A DNA stretch of 64,000 bases from Burkholderia catarinensis (GTDB taxonomy: Bacteria > Pseudomonadota > Gammaproteobacteria > Burkholderiales > Burkholderiaceae): the NCBI RefSeq assembly GCF_001883705.2, contig NZ_MDEQ02000001.1:372001-436000 (forward strand). Reading direction: 5' to 3'. The notes beneath the pieces were generated by a model, which worked only from the letters and a program-made list of their open reading frames with translations, was not told the DNA's origin and made no database searches. Numbering within the stretch: position 1 is the stretch's first letter; every line of letters begins with the position of its first letter. Shown piece by piece: positions 19,850-29,310 of this stretch. The translations under genes and the position numbers were made by a program.

Positions 19850-21145
19850 TCAGTGCGCGGGCGTCAGCGTTGCCGTCCGACCGCGATAGAGTGCGAACGT
19901 CGCAAGCAGCGCGCACACCGCGGCGAGGCTCATCCAGTAGCCCGGTGCGGCCTTGTCGCCGGTCATGTGAATGAGCGCCGTCGAGATGGCGGGCGTGAAG
20001 CCGCCGAACACGGCCGTCGCGAGGCTGTAGGCGAGCGAGAAACCTGCCACGCGTACCTCGGGCGGCATCACCTCCGTCAGCGCGACGACCATCGCGCCGT
20101 TATAGATGCCGTACATGAACGACAGCCACAGAAGCACGAGCAGCATGTTGATGAACGACGGCGCGTGAGCGAGCAGCGACAGCGCAGGATAGGCGGTCAC
20201 GATCGCGAGCACCGTCATGCCGACGAGCAGCGGCCGGCGGCCGATGCGATCGGACAGCGCACCGCCGATCGGCAGCCATACGAAGTTCGACACGCCGACG
20301 CACAGCGTCACGAGCAGGCTGTCGGCGGTGCTCAGGTGCAGGACGGTCTTGCCGAAGGTCGGTGCGTAGATCGTGATGAGATAAAAGCTCGTGGTCGTCA
20401 TCGCGACCAGCATCATGCCGGCAACCACGACGCCCCAGTTCCGGGCCAGCGTACTGACGACTTCCCGCATGCCCGGACGATGCCGGCGGGCCTTGAACTC
20501 CTGAGTTTCCTCCAGGTTGCGGCGCAGGATGAAGATGAACGGCACGATCATGCAGCCGACGAAGAACGGAAGGCGCCATCCCCACGCGGCGATGGCCGAT
20601 GTGCTCAGCCACTGATTGAGCATGAAGCCCAGGGCCGCCGCGACGACGATCGCCACCTGCTGGCTGGCGGACTGCCAGCTCGTGAAGAAGCCCTTGCGGC
20701 CGGGTGTGGCCATCTCGGCGAGATAGACCGACACGCCGCCCAGTTCGGCGCCTGCCGAAAAGCCCTGCAGCAGTCGCCCGATCAGCACGAGCACCGGCGC
20801 GAGCAGGCCGATCGTCGCGTAGCCCGGGACGAACGCGATCAGGATGGTGCCGCTTGCCATGATGCTCAGCGTGACGATGAGGCCCTTGCGGCGGCCGACG
20901 TCGTCGATATACGCGCCGAGCACGATCGCACCCAGCGGCCGCATCAGGAAACCGGCGCCGAAGACGGCGAAGGTCATCATCAACGAAGCGAACTCGCTCG
21001 CGGCGGGAAAGAATACGGCGGCGATCTGCGTCGCGTAGAAGCCGAACAGGAAGAAGTCGAACTGCTCGAGGAAGTTCCCGGCCGTCACGCGGAATACCGC
21101 GGCGGCCTTCGAACTTCCGGTCGAAAGGCTGGGGGAGGGGTGCAT
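19850..21145 (-). CDS. MFS transporter, metabolite:H+ symporter family (citrate/tricarballylate-like)
   Basis: The 431-residue protein has 12 predicted membrane segments. It opens with [20 protein letters not shown], the motif of citrate (CitA/CitH) and tricarballylate (TcuC) symporters, and has [12 protein letters not shown] in the loop between helices 2 and 3. Minus-strand ATG 21145 is used because GGAG precedes it; an earlier in-frame start 60 bases upstream lacks one. With the ModA-like gene it forms a two-gene unit facing the LysR-DAACS pair. A tri- or dicarboxylate substrate is the likely choice, unproven. Confidence 0.85.
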   Translation of the reverse strand: MHPSPSLSTGSSKAAAVFRVTAGNFLEQFDFFLFGFYATQIAAVFFPAASEFASLMMTFAVFGAGFLMRPLGAIVLGAYIDDVGRRKGLIVTLSIMASGTILIAFVPGYATIGLLAPVLVLIGRLLQGFSAGAELGGVSVYLAEMATPGRKGFFTSWQSASQQVAIVVAAALGFMLNQWLSTSAIAAWGWRLPFFVGCMIVPFIFILRRNLEETQEFKARRHRPGMREVVSTLARNWGVVVAGMMLVAMTTTSFYLITIYAPTFGKTVLHLSTADSLLVTLCVGVSNFVWLPIGGALSDRIGRRPLLVGMTVLAIVTAYPALSLLAHAPSFINMLLVLLWLSFMYGIYNGAMVVALTEVMPPEVRVAGFSLAYSLATAVFGGFTPAISTALIHMTGDKAAPGYWMSLAAVCALLATFALYRGRTATLTPAH

Positions 21146-21485
21146 CAGGGTGTCTCCAGAGAATCCAGAAAATGCGCGGGGTGCGGCTGATTGTCGTTTT
21201 GGCAATGTTCGCTCGGCAGCGGGCTAACGATAAGTGCAATTTTTTGAACGATTGATGTTCTTTCGTTATCAATCGATTGCTGTCCTCGCGGGTTTTTCTT
21301 TGCGTGGACGGATCGTCCGGATCGGGAAAACACGGAGAGGGTGCAGTGCCGATGGCAATCGAAGTATGCTGTGGCGCGGCCGGCCTGCGCGCGAACCCTG
21401 TCGCGCGCCCGGACTGCCGACCAGCGCCGCGATCCGACCGGCGGCCAGAATAAACAACCTTCGCCCGGGAGCGGGGACGGCGATC
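21146..21485. other. Divergent intergenic region
   Basis: About 340 bases lie between the MFS gene and the phospholipase D gene. A relatively AT-rich part (about 21225-21300) contains ATCAATCGATTG-type palindromic sequence and probably holds both promoters. No gene is seen. Confidence 0.4.
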
Positions 21486-23036
21486 ATGACCATGCTGCGT
21501 TCGTGGGGTGCGATTCTTTCGTTGCTGGCGCTCGTTGCATGCGCCAGCCTTCCGCCGCAGGCTGACCGCGCGCCGACGCATGCGTACACCGACACGGAAA
21601 ACACGCGGCTGGGCGTCGCGTTCCGGCAGCAGGCCCGCACGCATCCGGGGCAGGACGCGTTTCATCTGCTGACCGATCCGGTCGATGCGCTGGATGCGCG
21701 CGTGCTGCTTGCCGATCGCGCGGACCGGTCGCTGGACCTTCAGTACTACATCTGGCACGACGACCTGACCGGGCATGAACTGGCCGATGCGATCATTCGC
21801 GCGGCCGATCGCGGCGTACGCGTCCGTGCGCTGCTCGACGATCTCGGCACGAATGCGGACGACCGCAAGCTGCTCGAGATCAGCTCGCATCCGAACATCG
21901 AAATCCGGCTGTTCAATCCGGTCGCCACGCGCCGTTTCAAGAAGATCGGCACGGTGTTCGAGTTCTCGCGCGTCAACCGGCGCATGCACAACAAGGCGAT
22001 GATCGCGGACAACCAGGTGGCGATCGTCGGCGGCCGCAATATCGGCGACGAATACTTCGGCGCATCGTCGATGCTGGAGTTCGGCGATCTCGATGTCGTT
22101 GTCCACGGGCCGGTCGTGAAGAACATCTCGACGGAGTTCGATACCTTCTGGAATTCCCCGTATGCGTATCCGGTCGATACGCTGGTCGGGCACGACGCCG
22201 CGCCGGGCGGGCTGGACCGCGAGCGCGAACGGTTGCGCGACTACCTGAGGGTCATGGAGGACAATCCGTACGTGCTCGAGGCCAGGCAACGGCTCGACCG
22301 GATCGTGCATGGGCAGGGTACGGAACTGTCGTGGGGGCACGCGACGGTGCTGTACGACGATCCGTCGAAGATCGCGCGCGCGCCGAAGGACAGCGACGGG
22401 CACCTGATGCCGCAACTGCGGGCGCTCGCGTTGCAGCCGGAACATGACCTGCTGATCGTGTCGCCGTACTTCGTGCCGGGCAAGGACGTCGTCGAGCGGC
22501 TGCGCGCGCTGGCGGCGCGCGGCGTGCGCGTGACGGTGCTGACCAACTCGCTCGCGTCGACCGACGTGGCGGCCGTGCATGCCGGCTACCGGCGCTACCG
22601 AAGCGATCTCGTGGAGGCCGGCGTGCGGCTTTACGAACGGCGGCCATCGGGCGACAAGAGCATTTCGAAGCAGGTCATCATCGGGTCGTCGCGCGCGTCG
22701 CTGCATGCGAAGACCTACGTGTTCGACCACAAGAGCATTTTCATCGGGTCGATGAATCTCGATCCGCGCTCGCTGAACCTCAATACGGAGATCGGCGTTT
22801 ACTGCGAGAGTCCGGCGATTGCGTCACAGGTTGCAAACGATCTGGAAGCGCGGCTCGATCGGATCGCGTGGCGTGTCGAGCCGAGGACCGATCCGGCAGG
22901 GAAAGGGCGGCTCAAGTGGGTTCAGACCGATTCGGACGGGAAGGTCGCCGAACTCGACCACGAACCGGAAGTTTCGGTTCCGCGGCGGATGGAGGTCTGG
23001 TTTCTCGGACTGTTTCCGATCGAATCGCAACTGTGA
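21486..23036 (+). CDS. Phospholipase D family lipoprotein, cardiolipin synthase C-like
   Basis: The 516-residue protein has a lipoprotein signal with lipobox LVAC around residue 17. It carries two HKD catalytic motifs: HNKAMIADNQ starting at His168 and HAKTYVFDH starting at His407, each followed by the usual GS/GG-N segment (GGRNIGDEYF, GSMNLDPRS). Two HKD half-sites and this length fit ClsC/YmdC-type cardiolipin synthases, which join phosphatidylglycerol and phosphatidylethanolamine. ATG 21486 follows a GGGAGCGGGGA ribosome site; a longer frame upstream would bury the signal peptide. It ends 22 bases from the convergent MocR gene. Confidence 0.88.
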   Translation: MTMLRSWGAILSLLALVACASLPPQADRAPTHAYTDTENTRLGVAFRQQARTHPGQDAFHLLTDPVDALDARVLLADRADRSLDLQYYIWHDDLTGHELADAIIRAADRGVRVRALLDDLGTNADDRKLLEISSHPNIEIRLFNPVATRRFKKIGTVFEFSRVNRRMHNKAMIADNQVAIVGGRNIGDEYFGASSMLEFGDLDVVVHGPVVKNISTEFDTFWNSPYAYPVDTLVGHDAAPGGLDRERERLRDYLRVMEDNPYVLEARQRLDRIVHGQGTELSWGHATVLYDDPSKIARAPKDSDGHLMPQLRALALQPEHDLLIVSPYFVPGKDVVERLRALAARGVRVTVLTNSLASTDVAAVHAGYRRYRSDLVEAGVRLYERRPSGDKSISKQVIIGSSRASLHAKTYVFDHKSIFIGSMNLDPRSLNLNTEIGVYCESPAIASQVANDLEARLDRIAWRVEPRTDPAGKGRLKWVQTDSDGKVAELDHEPEVSVPRRMEVWFLGLFPIESQL

Positions 23037-23058
23037 GCGACGATGCGGCGCGCGACGC

Positions 23059-24525
23059 TCAGCAGCGCGTGCGGCCGTGTTTCTCGATGACGGCCGCGAA
23101 TTGCAGCGTTGCTTTCTCGATCGTCGCTTCGCCCAGCCCGGCATACCCGAGCACGAAGCCGTTGTACCGACGGCCGTCGCCGACGCCGTAGCTGCTCAGC
23201 GGCTGAAGCAGCAGCCCATGCGCGGATGCGGCGCGGGCGACTTCGATATCGTGCAGCGGCATCGCGAGATCAGCCGACAGATGCATGCCGCCCGGGCTTT
23301 CGCGAACGCTCAGCGAGGTGCCGAGGTGGCGGGCGAGTGCCGCTTCGAGGCTGCTCCGCCGGTCTGCGTAGAGCGCCCTCATCCTGCGCAGGTGCCGCGC
23401 AAAGAGGCCGGTGTCGATAAATTCGGCCATCGCCAGTTGATCGGCCGAATGACCGCGATGGACGAGTTCGCGCAGCGTTCTGGTGAAGCGTTCGACCAGC
23501 ACCGGCGGAACCACCATGAAGCCGAGCCGCAGGGCGGGAAACATCGTCTTGCTGAACGTGCCGAGATAACAGACCGGCGCGTCGGCATGCAGGCCCTGGA
23601 TCGCGGGCAGCGGCTGGCCGCCGTGGCGGAACTCGCTGTCGTAGTCGTCCTCGATGATCCACGCGCCGCACGCACGCGCGCGCTCGACCAGCGCCGCGCG
23701 GCGCCGGGCGCTCATCAGCGCGCCGAGCGGGTATTGGTGCGACGGCGTCGTATAGATCAGCCGGGGCGGTTGCGCGTGCCATTGTTCGTCGGTCGGCGCC
23801 ATCCCTTCGTGATCGACCTCGATCGGCACGATATTCAGGCCGGTCGACCGGAATGCGGTCCTGGCGCCGTTATAGCAGGGGTTCTCGAGCCAGCCGGACT
23901 CGCCGGGATTCGCCAGCATGCGCGCGCACAATTCGAGGCTGCTTTGCGTACCGTCGGTGATGAAGACCTGGTCTGTTTCGCAGCGCACGCCTCGCGAGAC
24001 GCGGATATAGGCGGCCACGGCACGCCGCAACTCGGGCAGCCCTTCGACCGGGCCATACGCGAGCCGGGCGGGCGTGATGACTTTCCACGCGCGCTCGATG
24101 CAACGGCGCCACTGGGCAACGGGGAATTCGTCGAGCGAAGGGAGGCCGGGGACGAACGGCAGCATGCGATCAGGCTCGGGATGGGCGTTCTCCAGCCCGT
24201 GCACGCGCTCGGACAGGCGAACCGTGGCCGGGCCGCTTTCGTGCGCGGCGCTCGAACGGCCGCAGCCGTCCCATAGCGTGATCGTGCCATTGCGCGTGGC
24301 CGCCACGAAGCCTTCCTCGGCAAGGCGCTCGTACGCATAGACCGCCGAATTGCGCGCGATGCCCAGCTCCGCCGCGAGCACGCGCGTCGGCACAAGCCGC
24401 GTGCCGGGCGGAATATGTCCGTCCAGCAGCATGTCGCGCAGGCTCCGGTAGAGGGCTTCCTGCCGGCTGTGTCTTGTCGTGCCGTCCTGTCTGGAAAGCG
24501 ATGAGATGAGCAGCGCGAGATCCAT
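23059..24525 (-). CDS. MocR-type GntR regulator with aminotransferase domain (PdxR-like)
   Basis: The 488-residue fusion has an N-terminal GntR winged helix (residues about 20-85; GTRLVPTRVLAAELGIARNS). A class I aminotransferase domain with the PLP lysine in YLGTFSKTMFPALRLGF follows. Such proteins bind PLP, sometimes with an amino acid, and control vitamin B6, taurine or GABA genes. It diverges from a PNPOx-fold gene, which argues for a B6- or flavin-related role. Two perfect GCTGGTTCT repeats sit directly upstream of its start and may be its operator. Confidence 0.88.
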   Translation of the reverse strand: MDLALLISSLSRQDGTTRHSRQEALYRSLRDMLLDGHIPPGTRLVPTRVLAAELGIARNSAVYAYERLAEEGFVAATRNGTITLWDGCGRSSAAHESGPATVRLSERVHGLENAHPEPDRMLPFVPGLPSLDEFPVAQWRRCIERAWKVITPARLAYGPVEGLPELRRAVAAYIRVSRGVRCETDQVFITDGTQSSLELCARMLANPGESGWLENPCYNGARTAFRSTGLNIVPIEVDHEGMAPTDEQWHAQPPRLIYTTPSHQYPLGALMSARRRAALVERARACGAWIIEDDYDSEFRHGGQPLPAIQGLHADAPVCYLGTFSKTMFPALRLGFMVVPPVLVERFTRTLRELVHRGHSADQLAMAEFIDTGLFARHLRRMRALYADRRSSLEAALARHLGTSLSVRESPGGMHLSADLAMPLHDIEVARAASAHGLLLQPLSSYGVGDGRRYNGFVLGYAGLGEATIEKATLQFAAVIEKHGRTRC

Positions 24526-24527
24526 AG

Positions 24528-24560
24528 GCTGGTTCTAAAAATTATCCTTGAGCTGGTTCT
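24528..24560. promoter_or_regulatory. Direct-repeat operator candidate for the MocR regulator
   Basis: GCTGGTTCT occurs at 24528-24536 and again at 24552-24560, 24 bases apart, both followed by A/T-rich runs. The repeats begin three bases before the MocR start codon, in the region shared with the divergent PNPOx gene. Paired direct repeats are what MocR dimers are known to bind. Confidence 0.5.
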
Positions 24561-24796
24561 TTTTAAGATTCAACGCGCATCGTATTGTTCATGCTTTCGC
24601 GGCGCCCGCGTATTTTGATCGATTTGGCGAGCCGCTGTCGATGAGGCGATCGACCGGTCGTTCAAGCGTTGAGGCTGAACGACTCCGATTCGATTCGCTT
24701 CGTAGTGCAAATATATGTTCGATCGGATACCCGCGTCTTGCCGGAACGCGGGCCGATCGATGCGTGCAAGGCTGCGCGCGAACAGGAAAACGAAAC

Positions 24797-25453
24797 ATGA
24801 AAGACCAGACCGTCATTTCTCCCACATCCCGCACCACCATTCGCCGCCTGCCGGAACTGGCCAATCACGATCGCACGCTGCTTTCCCGCATCGTGGACGA
24901 GGCCTACGTCTGTCACATCGCGTTCAATGCAGGCCAGGACACGCATTGCATCCCGACCGCCCACTGGAGGCGGGACGATGACCTCTATATTCACGGGTCA
25001 AATGGCAGCCGGATGATCAAGGCGCTGTCTGCCGGCGCACCGGCCTCCGTGGCGATTACGTTGCTGGACGGCCTCGTGCTGGCCAAGTCGGCCTTCAACC
25101 ATTCGATGAATTATCGATCCGCGGTGATCTATGGGCAGTTCGACATGGTGGAGGGTCGCGCGGAAAAGCTCGCGGCCCTGGATGCATTGATGGACAAGAT
25201 CGCACCGGGCCGCAAGCATGAGGCGCGACCCGGCAACGAGAAGGAACTCAACGCGACCAGCGTGCTGCGGATTTCCCTTGCGGAAGCGGCCGTGAAAGTC
25301 GGCGATTCCCTGCCGTCCGACAAGGAAGAAGATCTCGCGCTCGCTGTCTGGACGGGGATCCTGCCGCTGAAGACAGCGCGCGGCGCGCCGGTTCATGCCG
25401 ACGGAAACGACAACGTGCCCGTGCCGGACTATGTCCGGAACTGGGCCGAGTGA
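24797..25453 (+). CDS. Pyridoxamine 5'-phosphate oxidase-fold family protein
   Basis: The 218-residue protein starts at ATG 24797 after a 270-base leader shared with the divergent MocR gene. The N-terminal half (RTLLSRIVDEAYVCHIAFN, PTAHWRRDDDLYIHGSNGSR) is the split-barrel flavin-binding fold of the PNPOx-like family, in which the GSNGSRMI segment lies at the FMN site. These proteins are not classical PdxH; several bind FMN, heme or F420 and many are uncharacterised. The MocR neighbour suggests it is induced by that regulator. I see no PdxH-specific C-terminal motif. Confidence 0.82.
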   Translation: MKDQTVISPTSRTTIRRLPELANHDRTLLSRIVDEAYVCHIAFNAGQDTHCIPTAHWRRDDDLYIHGSNGSRMIKALSAGAPASVAITLLDGLVLAKSAFNHSMNYRSAVIYGQFDMVEGRAEKLAALDALMDKIAPGRKHEARPGNEKELNATSVLRISLAEAAVKVGDSLPSDKEEDLALAVWTGILPLKTARGAPVHADGNDNVPVPDYVRNWAE

Positions 25454-25597
25454 GTCGCGCGGCTAGCGGCACGACCGCGCGGCTTCGTGGAAAACGGCGG
25501 TGCGCGGCGTCATGGGCCGTGCTGCCGACGCATGGCAGCGAGCACGTGTTTCGCCGGCCGGCCGCGCGAATACCGTGATGTCGCGGCGTGGTGCTTG

Positions 25598-25930
25598 TCA
25601 CTCCGCGTGGTGTTCATGCGATTCGTGCGGCGGAGGCGACTGCGCAGGGTGCGGTGCGGGCGCGTGCTCGGGAGCCGGCTGCTGCGGTTGAGGCTGCGGT
25701 GCCGCGTGTTCCTGCGGTTGCGCTTCGTTCCGCGGCGGCGTCTCCTTGTGCAGTTGCTGCTGGGCGTCGTTGCGTTGCTGCATTTCTTCGCGCTGCTGTT
25801 GCAAAGCCGCATTGTGTTGCTGCATCTCCTCGCGTTGCTGCGGTTGCGCCGCGTTGTGTTGCTGCAATTGCTGCTGCCACGCGACCGCGCGATTTTCCTG
25901 CGCGGCGCGTTCCTGCTGCTTCGCGAGATG
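25598..25930 (-). pseudogene. Gln/His/Pro-rich open frame without a start (possible gene remnant)
   Basis: On the minus strand an open frame ending at TGA 25598 encodes a highly polar, Gln-rich sequence with a repeat of about 15 residues (QQREEMQQHNAAL, then QQREEMQQRNDAQ) followed by a Pro/His-rich tail ending PPHESHEHHAE. The composition looks like real low-complexity protein, not chance. However, the frame's only upstream ATG (about 25993) falls on the far side of the sedolisin terminator, which it would have to translate. The N-terminus therefore seems missing, or translation starts at a non-ATG codon. I do not recognise the family. Confidence 0.35.
25760..25880. repeat. Imperfect tandem repeat of about 45 bases
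   Basis: The plus strand shows repeated GTTGCTGCAT(T/C)TC(T/C)TCGCG blocks separated by GCATTGTGTTGCTG-like sequence. They encode, on the minus strand, the Gln-rich repeats of the start-less frame. Confidence 0.5.
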
Positions 25931-25944
25931 ACGAGGAATGCAGA

Positions 25945-25983
25945 AAACCCGCGATGGCTTCGCAGCCTTCGCGGGTTTTTTAC
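25945..25983 (-). terminator. Rho-independent terminator of sedolisin 1
   Basis: On the minus strand AAAACCCGCGAAGG, a short loop, and CCATCGCGGGTTTT form a long stem with T-tracts on both sides. It lies about 65 bases after the sedolisin stop at 26048. Confidence 0.85.
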
Positions 25984-26047
25984 GCGGTTGCATGCGGTTG
26001 CGGGCGCGAAACGGCGCGCGCCCGCAACCGGGGCGATCATCGGTCCA

Positions 26048-27880
26048 TCAGCGTGCGAAATCCGGCGTGCTCTGGATGAACGCGTTCAGCTTCGAGATGT
26101 TCACGCTGCCGAAGCCCGTCGTCGCATCCCAGCCGGCCTTCGCCTTGTAGCCGTAGGTGCCGCTGCCGTTGTTGCCGGACGTGACGTCGTGCAGCAGCGC
26201 CGCGTTGGTCGGGAAGTACTTGTAGATACTCGACGCAGGAAACCCGAGCGCATTGTTGTTCGCCGACTGCAGCCGAGCCCAGATGCCCGTGAAGATCGGC
26301 GCGGCGAGGCTCGTGCCGCCTTCGTTGTTCAGGTAGCCCGAGCCCCACAGCGTGTCGGACGTCTGGCCGTTCACGACGAGGATCGCGCCGGTGCGCAGGT
26401 CGGCGTCGAAGCCGACATCCGGCAGCGCGCGCTTGGTCGACCCGGTGAGGCTCGACGATTGCCACGACGGCGCGGCCTCGTACTTGCTGTACCCGCCGCC
26501 CGTCGACCACACGGTGCCCGGCTGCCAGCTCGGATCGTTCCAGACGATCTCGCTGTTGTACGCGTTGGTCGACGTATTGGTGAACAGCGTCGTGCCGCCC
26601 ACCGCGATCACGTACGGCGACGTTGCCGGCTCGCTCACCGTGTAGGTCGAGCGCGACGGCGTGCCGCTCGCGCATTCGTACGCGCCGTGGTCGCCGGCGG
26701 ATACGGAGAAGGTCTGTCCCTGCGCGACCGCCTGCTTGAAGATGGTGTCGTCGGTTGCCTGCGAGCCGGTGCTGTTTGCGGACGATTCGCACACGCCGAG
26801 CGACACGTTGATCACCTTCGCGACGTTGTCGGTCACCACCTTGTTGTACGCGGCCGTGATCGCCGTGAGCGTCATCGACGGCGCGGCGTAGAACACGACC
26901 TGCTTCACGCTGCCGCCGGCCGAGCCGACGATCGACTGGCTGTCGAGGTTCCATTCGACGGTGCCGGACGTGTCGGTGTACGAACTGCCGGCCGGGCCCG
27001 TCTGCACGATGGTGCTGCTGATCGTGCCGAGGCCGTTGTTCGCGGCGAACGTATTGAGGTCGCTCACCGTCTGCGACAGGTCGCCTTCGGAGATGATGCC
27101 GACCGTGGTTTGCGAGGCCGTCGGCGTGCCGTCGCCGCCGTAGAGCGACGAGAATTCGGTCGGATTGTGCGGCACCGCCGACGCGCCGGCCGGGATCGTC
27201 AGGTTGCTGGTATTGCCTTGCGGCTTGCTGCCCGCGCCGGTATGCATCAGCTCGACGTTCTGCAGGCCCAGCACCGCGCCCACGATGCCGCCGATCGCAT
27301 TCGGCACTTGCGCGGCGTCGGTATTCGCATAGACGCTGCGGCCGTTGCGCGTGAAGCGCTTGAGCGTCGTGCGGAACGCGGACTTGACGGTCGCCGCGGT
27401 GCCGGACGCGGACACCAGCAGGCGGTTCGGCGCGACCACGATATTCACGAAGCCTTCCTTGCGCAGATGCGCGACGACGGACGCGACCTGCTGGTCGGTC
27501 GGCGCATACTGCGCGGCGAATTGCGCCGGCGTGAGGAACTGCCGGTAGTGCGGCGAGCCGGGCGTATGCAGGTCGCGCAGGTACTGGTCGAGTTGGGCCT
27601 CGTTGCGCAGGTTCAGCCCGAGCACGATGTCCACCGACTCGCCGGGCGCCATTTCGATTGCCGCGGCAGCGGCGGCGGCCGTGCTCGCGGCAGGTGCGCC
27701 GGCGGCGCCGCTTTCGCTCTGCTGCACGAGCGGCAGGAACCCCTTGGTGTGCGTTTCCGTCCAGCCGGCCGCCGGCGCGGCGTGGACGGTCGTCATGCCG
27801 AACGAGGCGGCCGCGGCCGCTGCGAATGCGAGCTTGACGATGCGAATGTGCTTTTGTTTCTTGTTTGCAACCTGATTCAT
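26048..27880 (-). CDS. Sedolisin (S53) serine-carboxyl protease, secreted, copy 1
   Basis: The 610-residue precursor starts at ATG 27880 with GGAGGGG upstream. It has a Sec-type signal (KLAFAAAAAASFGMTTVHA). A pro-kumamolisin activation domain (YRQFLTPAQFAAQYAPTDQQ) precedes the catalytic domain. The sedolisin triad is readable: Glu and Asp in EWNLDSQ near residue 308 and nucleophile Ser524 in GGTSLAAPIFTG. A Ca2+ site near the C-terminus (GWDATTGFGSVN) is typical. Known pseudomonalisin-type enzymes are acid-active endopeptidases released by self-cleavage. A paralogue lies at 54916-56649. Confidence 0.93.
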   Translation of the reverse strand: MNQVANKKQKHIRIVKLAFAAAAAASFGMTTVHAAPAAGWTETHTKGFLPLVQQSESGAAGAPAASTAAAAAAAIEMAPGESVDIVLGLNLRNEAQLDQYLRDLHTPGSPHYRQFLTPAQFAAQYAPTDQQVASVVAHLRKEGFVNIVVAPNRLLVSASGTAATVKSAFRTTLKRFTRNGRSVYANTDAAQVPNAIGGIVGAVLGLQNVELMHTGAGSKPQGNTSNLTIPAGASAVPHNPTEFSSLYGGDGTPTASQTTVGIISEGDLSQTVSDLNTFAANNGLGTISSTIVQTGPAGSSYTDTSGTVEWNLDSQSIVGSAGGSVKQVVFYAAPSMTLTAITAAYNKVVTDNVAKVINVSLGVCESSANSTGSQATDDTIFKQAVAQGQTFSVSAGDHGAYECASGTPSRSTYTVSEPATSPYVIAVGGTTLFTNTSTNAYNSEIVWNDPSWQPGTVWSTGGGYSKYEAAPSWQSSSLTGSTKRALPDVGFDADLRTGAILVVNGQTSDTLWGSGYLNNEGGTSLAAPIFTGIWARLQSANNNALGFPASSIYKYFPTNAALLHDVTSGNNGSGTYGYKAKAGWDATTGFGSVNISKLNAFIQSTPDFAR

Positions 27881-28621
27881 TTGAATTACCCCTCCGGTTG
27901 AACATCGAACGGCACGAACAACAACGGTCGACAGCGGCACGGGTCATGCACCGCCGCATTCTGTCGCGCGCATGCGGATGACACGGACGCGACAGGGCCT
28001 TTCGCCCGATCCGGAAAGATGGTTTTCTCCCGGGGGCGAAATACGGAAAACGTGATAACAGGAGGGCTGCGCCGTGCTGCGGGGCAGCCGCGTTGGACAT
28101 GGCGCCGGCGGGATTGCTAGAGCAAAAGCTTCGTTATCCTGCTCATTTGATTCGATCCTTCGGCCCGCTGCCGGATGGCAGCCGTCCAATGAGATGCATC
28201 GGGATGTTGCGTGCGCCGGCGCGCGAACGACACGGCCGGCTGCGAGCACTTCGGTGAGGCGGAAGCAAAAAACGTAGAGCGGAATCGATTGCGTGGTTGG
28301 CAATTCGTCAGATTGCTTGCGACTGACGGTATCAAGAACGAAAGCGGAGTGTCAAACTTTTTTTGATTATATGAAACAAATTTAAATCGAATATAGCGCA
28401 ATGTTTTTGAAAAGATTGGCGGTGTTTTGTAATATTCGAGACCTGAAAGGAAGGTAATGCCGAAAACGACTCGCCGATCATTTCCGACGTGTTTTTAAAT
28501 GGACTGGTTGTTGTCGAGGAAATGCTCGAATGGCCGGGGCCTGCCGGAGTGTCGAATTCGAGGACGGCATCGAGGCGAAGCGATGCGAGATGGCGAACCC
28601 GTCCGTCGCGGGCGTGCCGCG
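27881..28621. other. Long intergenic region, partly AT-rich
   Basis: About 740 bases separate the sedolisin start from the ankyrin gene's stop. Bases 28345-28440 are clearly AT-richer than the surroundings. Frames here are short and of biased composition, and none is convincing. The region likely holds the sedolisin promoter and long 5' leader, and the end of the katB-ankB transcript. No terminator with a T-run is obvious. Confidence 0.4.
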
Positions 28622-29233
28622 CTACTGTCTGGCACCAGCGCGTCGCAGCGCATCGGCGGCGTCCGTGTTGTCGTGCGTCAGCGCGAGCTGCAGCAGCGAC
28701 TGACCGCGTCGATCGACATGGTTCGGATTCGCGCCATGCGCGACGAGCAGCGGAATCAACTCGAAGCGATTGAACAGCGTCGCGAACCCCAGCGCGGTTT
28801 CGCCGGCACCGTTCGCCTGGTCGATCGGGCAGCGCGTGTCGATCAGGCGCCGCGCGATATCGGGTTCGTTCTTGAAGAGGGCGCCCATCAGCGCCGTGTT
28901 GCCGTGACGATCGCCGATGCACGCGTTGGCGCCGGCCGACAGCAGATAGTCGAGTGCGGCGCTCTGGCCGTCGTAGGACGCGAGTATCGCGGCCGTATAG
29001 CCGTGGCTGTCGGTGGCATCGACGGGATAACCGGCGTCGTGCAATGCGCGCAGGATGTCGACGCGGCCGACGCGCGCGGCGTCGAACCAGTCGCCGTCGT
29101 AGCGCCGCAGTGCGGCGGGATCGGCCTTGCCGTACGCCGGCTGGTCGGGCAGGTGCGCGCAGCCGGCGATCGCGGCCAGCGCCAGCGCCGTGGCGGCCGC
29201 GCGGATCGCGCGTGTGAAGCGTTCTGATCGCAT
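28622..29233 (-). CDS. ankB: Ankyrin-repeat lipoprotein, AnkB-like
   Basis: The 203-residue protein has a lipoprotein-type signal (ALALAAIAGC) and then about four ankyrin repeats, such as ATDSHGYTAAILASYDGQSA, DRHGNTALMGALFKNEPDIA and GAGETALGFATLFNRFELIP. It lies 77 bases after the catalase gene on the same strand. In Pseudomonas aeruginosa an ankyrin protein AnkB is encoded next to periplasmic catalase KatB and is needed for full catalase activity. The same gene order and export signal here support the same role: a periplasmic or membrane-tethered partner of KatB. Confidence 0.88.
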   Translation of the reverse strand: MRSERFTRAIRAAATALALAAIAGCAHLPDQPAYGKADPAALRRYDGDWFDAARVGRVDILRALHDAGYPVDATDSHGYTAAILASYDGQSAALDYLLSAGANACIGDRHGNTALMGALFKNEPDIARRLIDTRCPIDQANGAGETALGFATLFNRFELIPLLVAHGANPNHVDRRGQSLLQLALTHDNTDAADALRRAGARQ

Positions 29234-29310
29234 GGGGAGGTCCTGGTGAAGAAGTCAGGCCGACGTGCGCGGCGCGATCGTGCACGTCGGCAGCAACCGG
29301 AGTCGCGGGA

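Noticed and set aside
19025..21190. 721-codon plus-strand frame opposite the binding-protein and MFS genes
   Set aside because: Composition is Arg/His/Glu/Asp-rich without domains, and it covers two well-recognised minus-strand genes.
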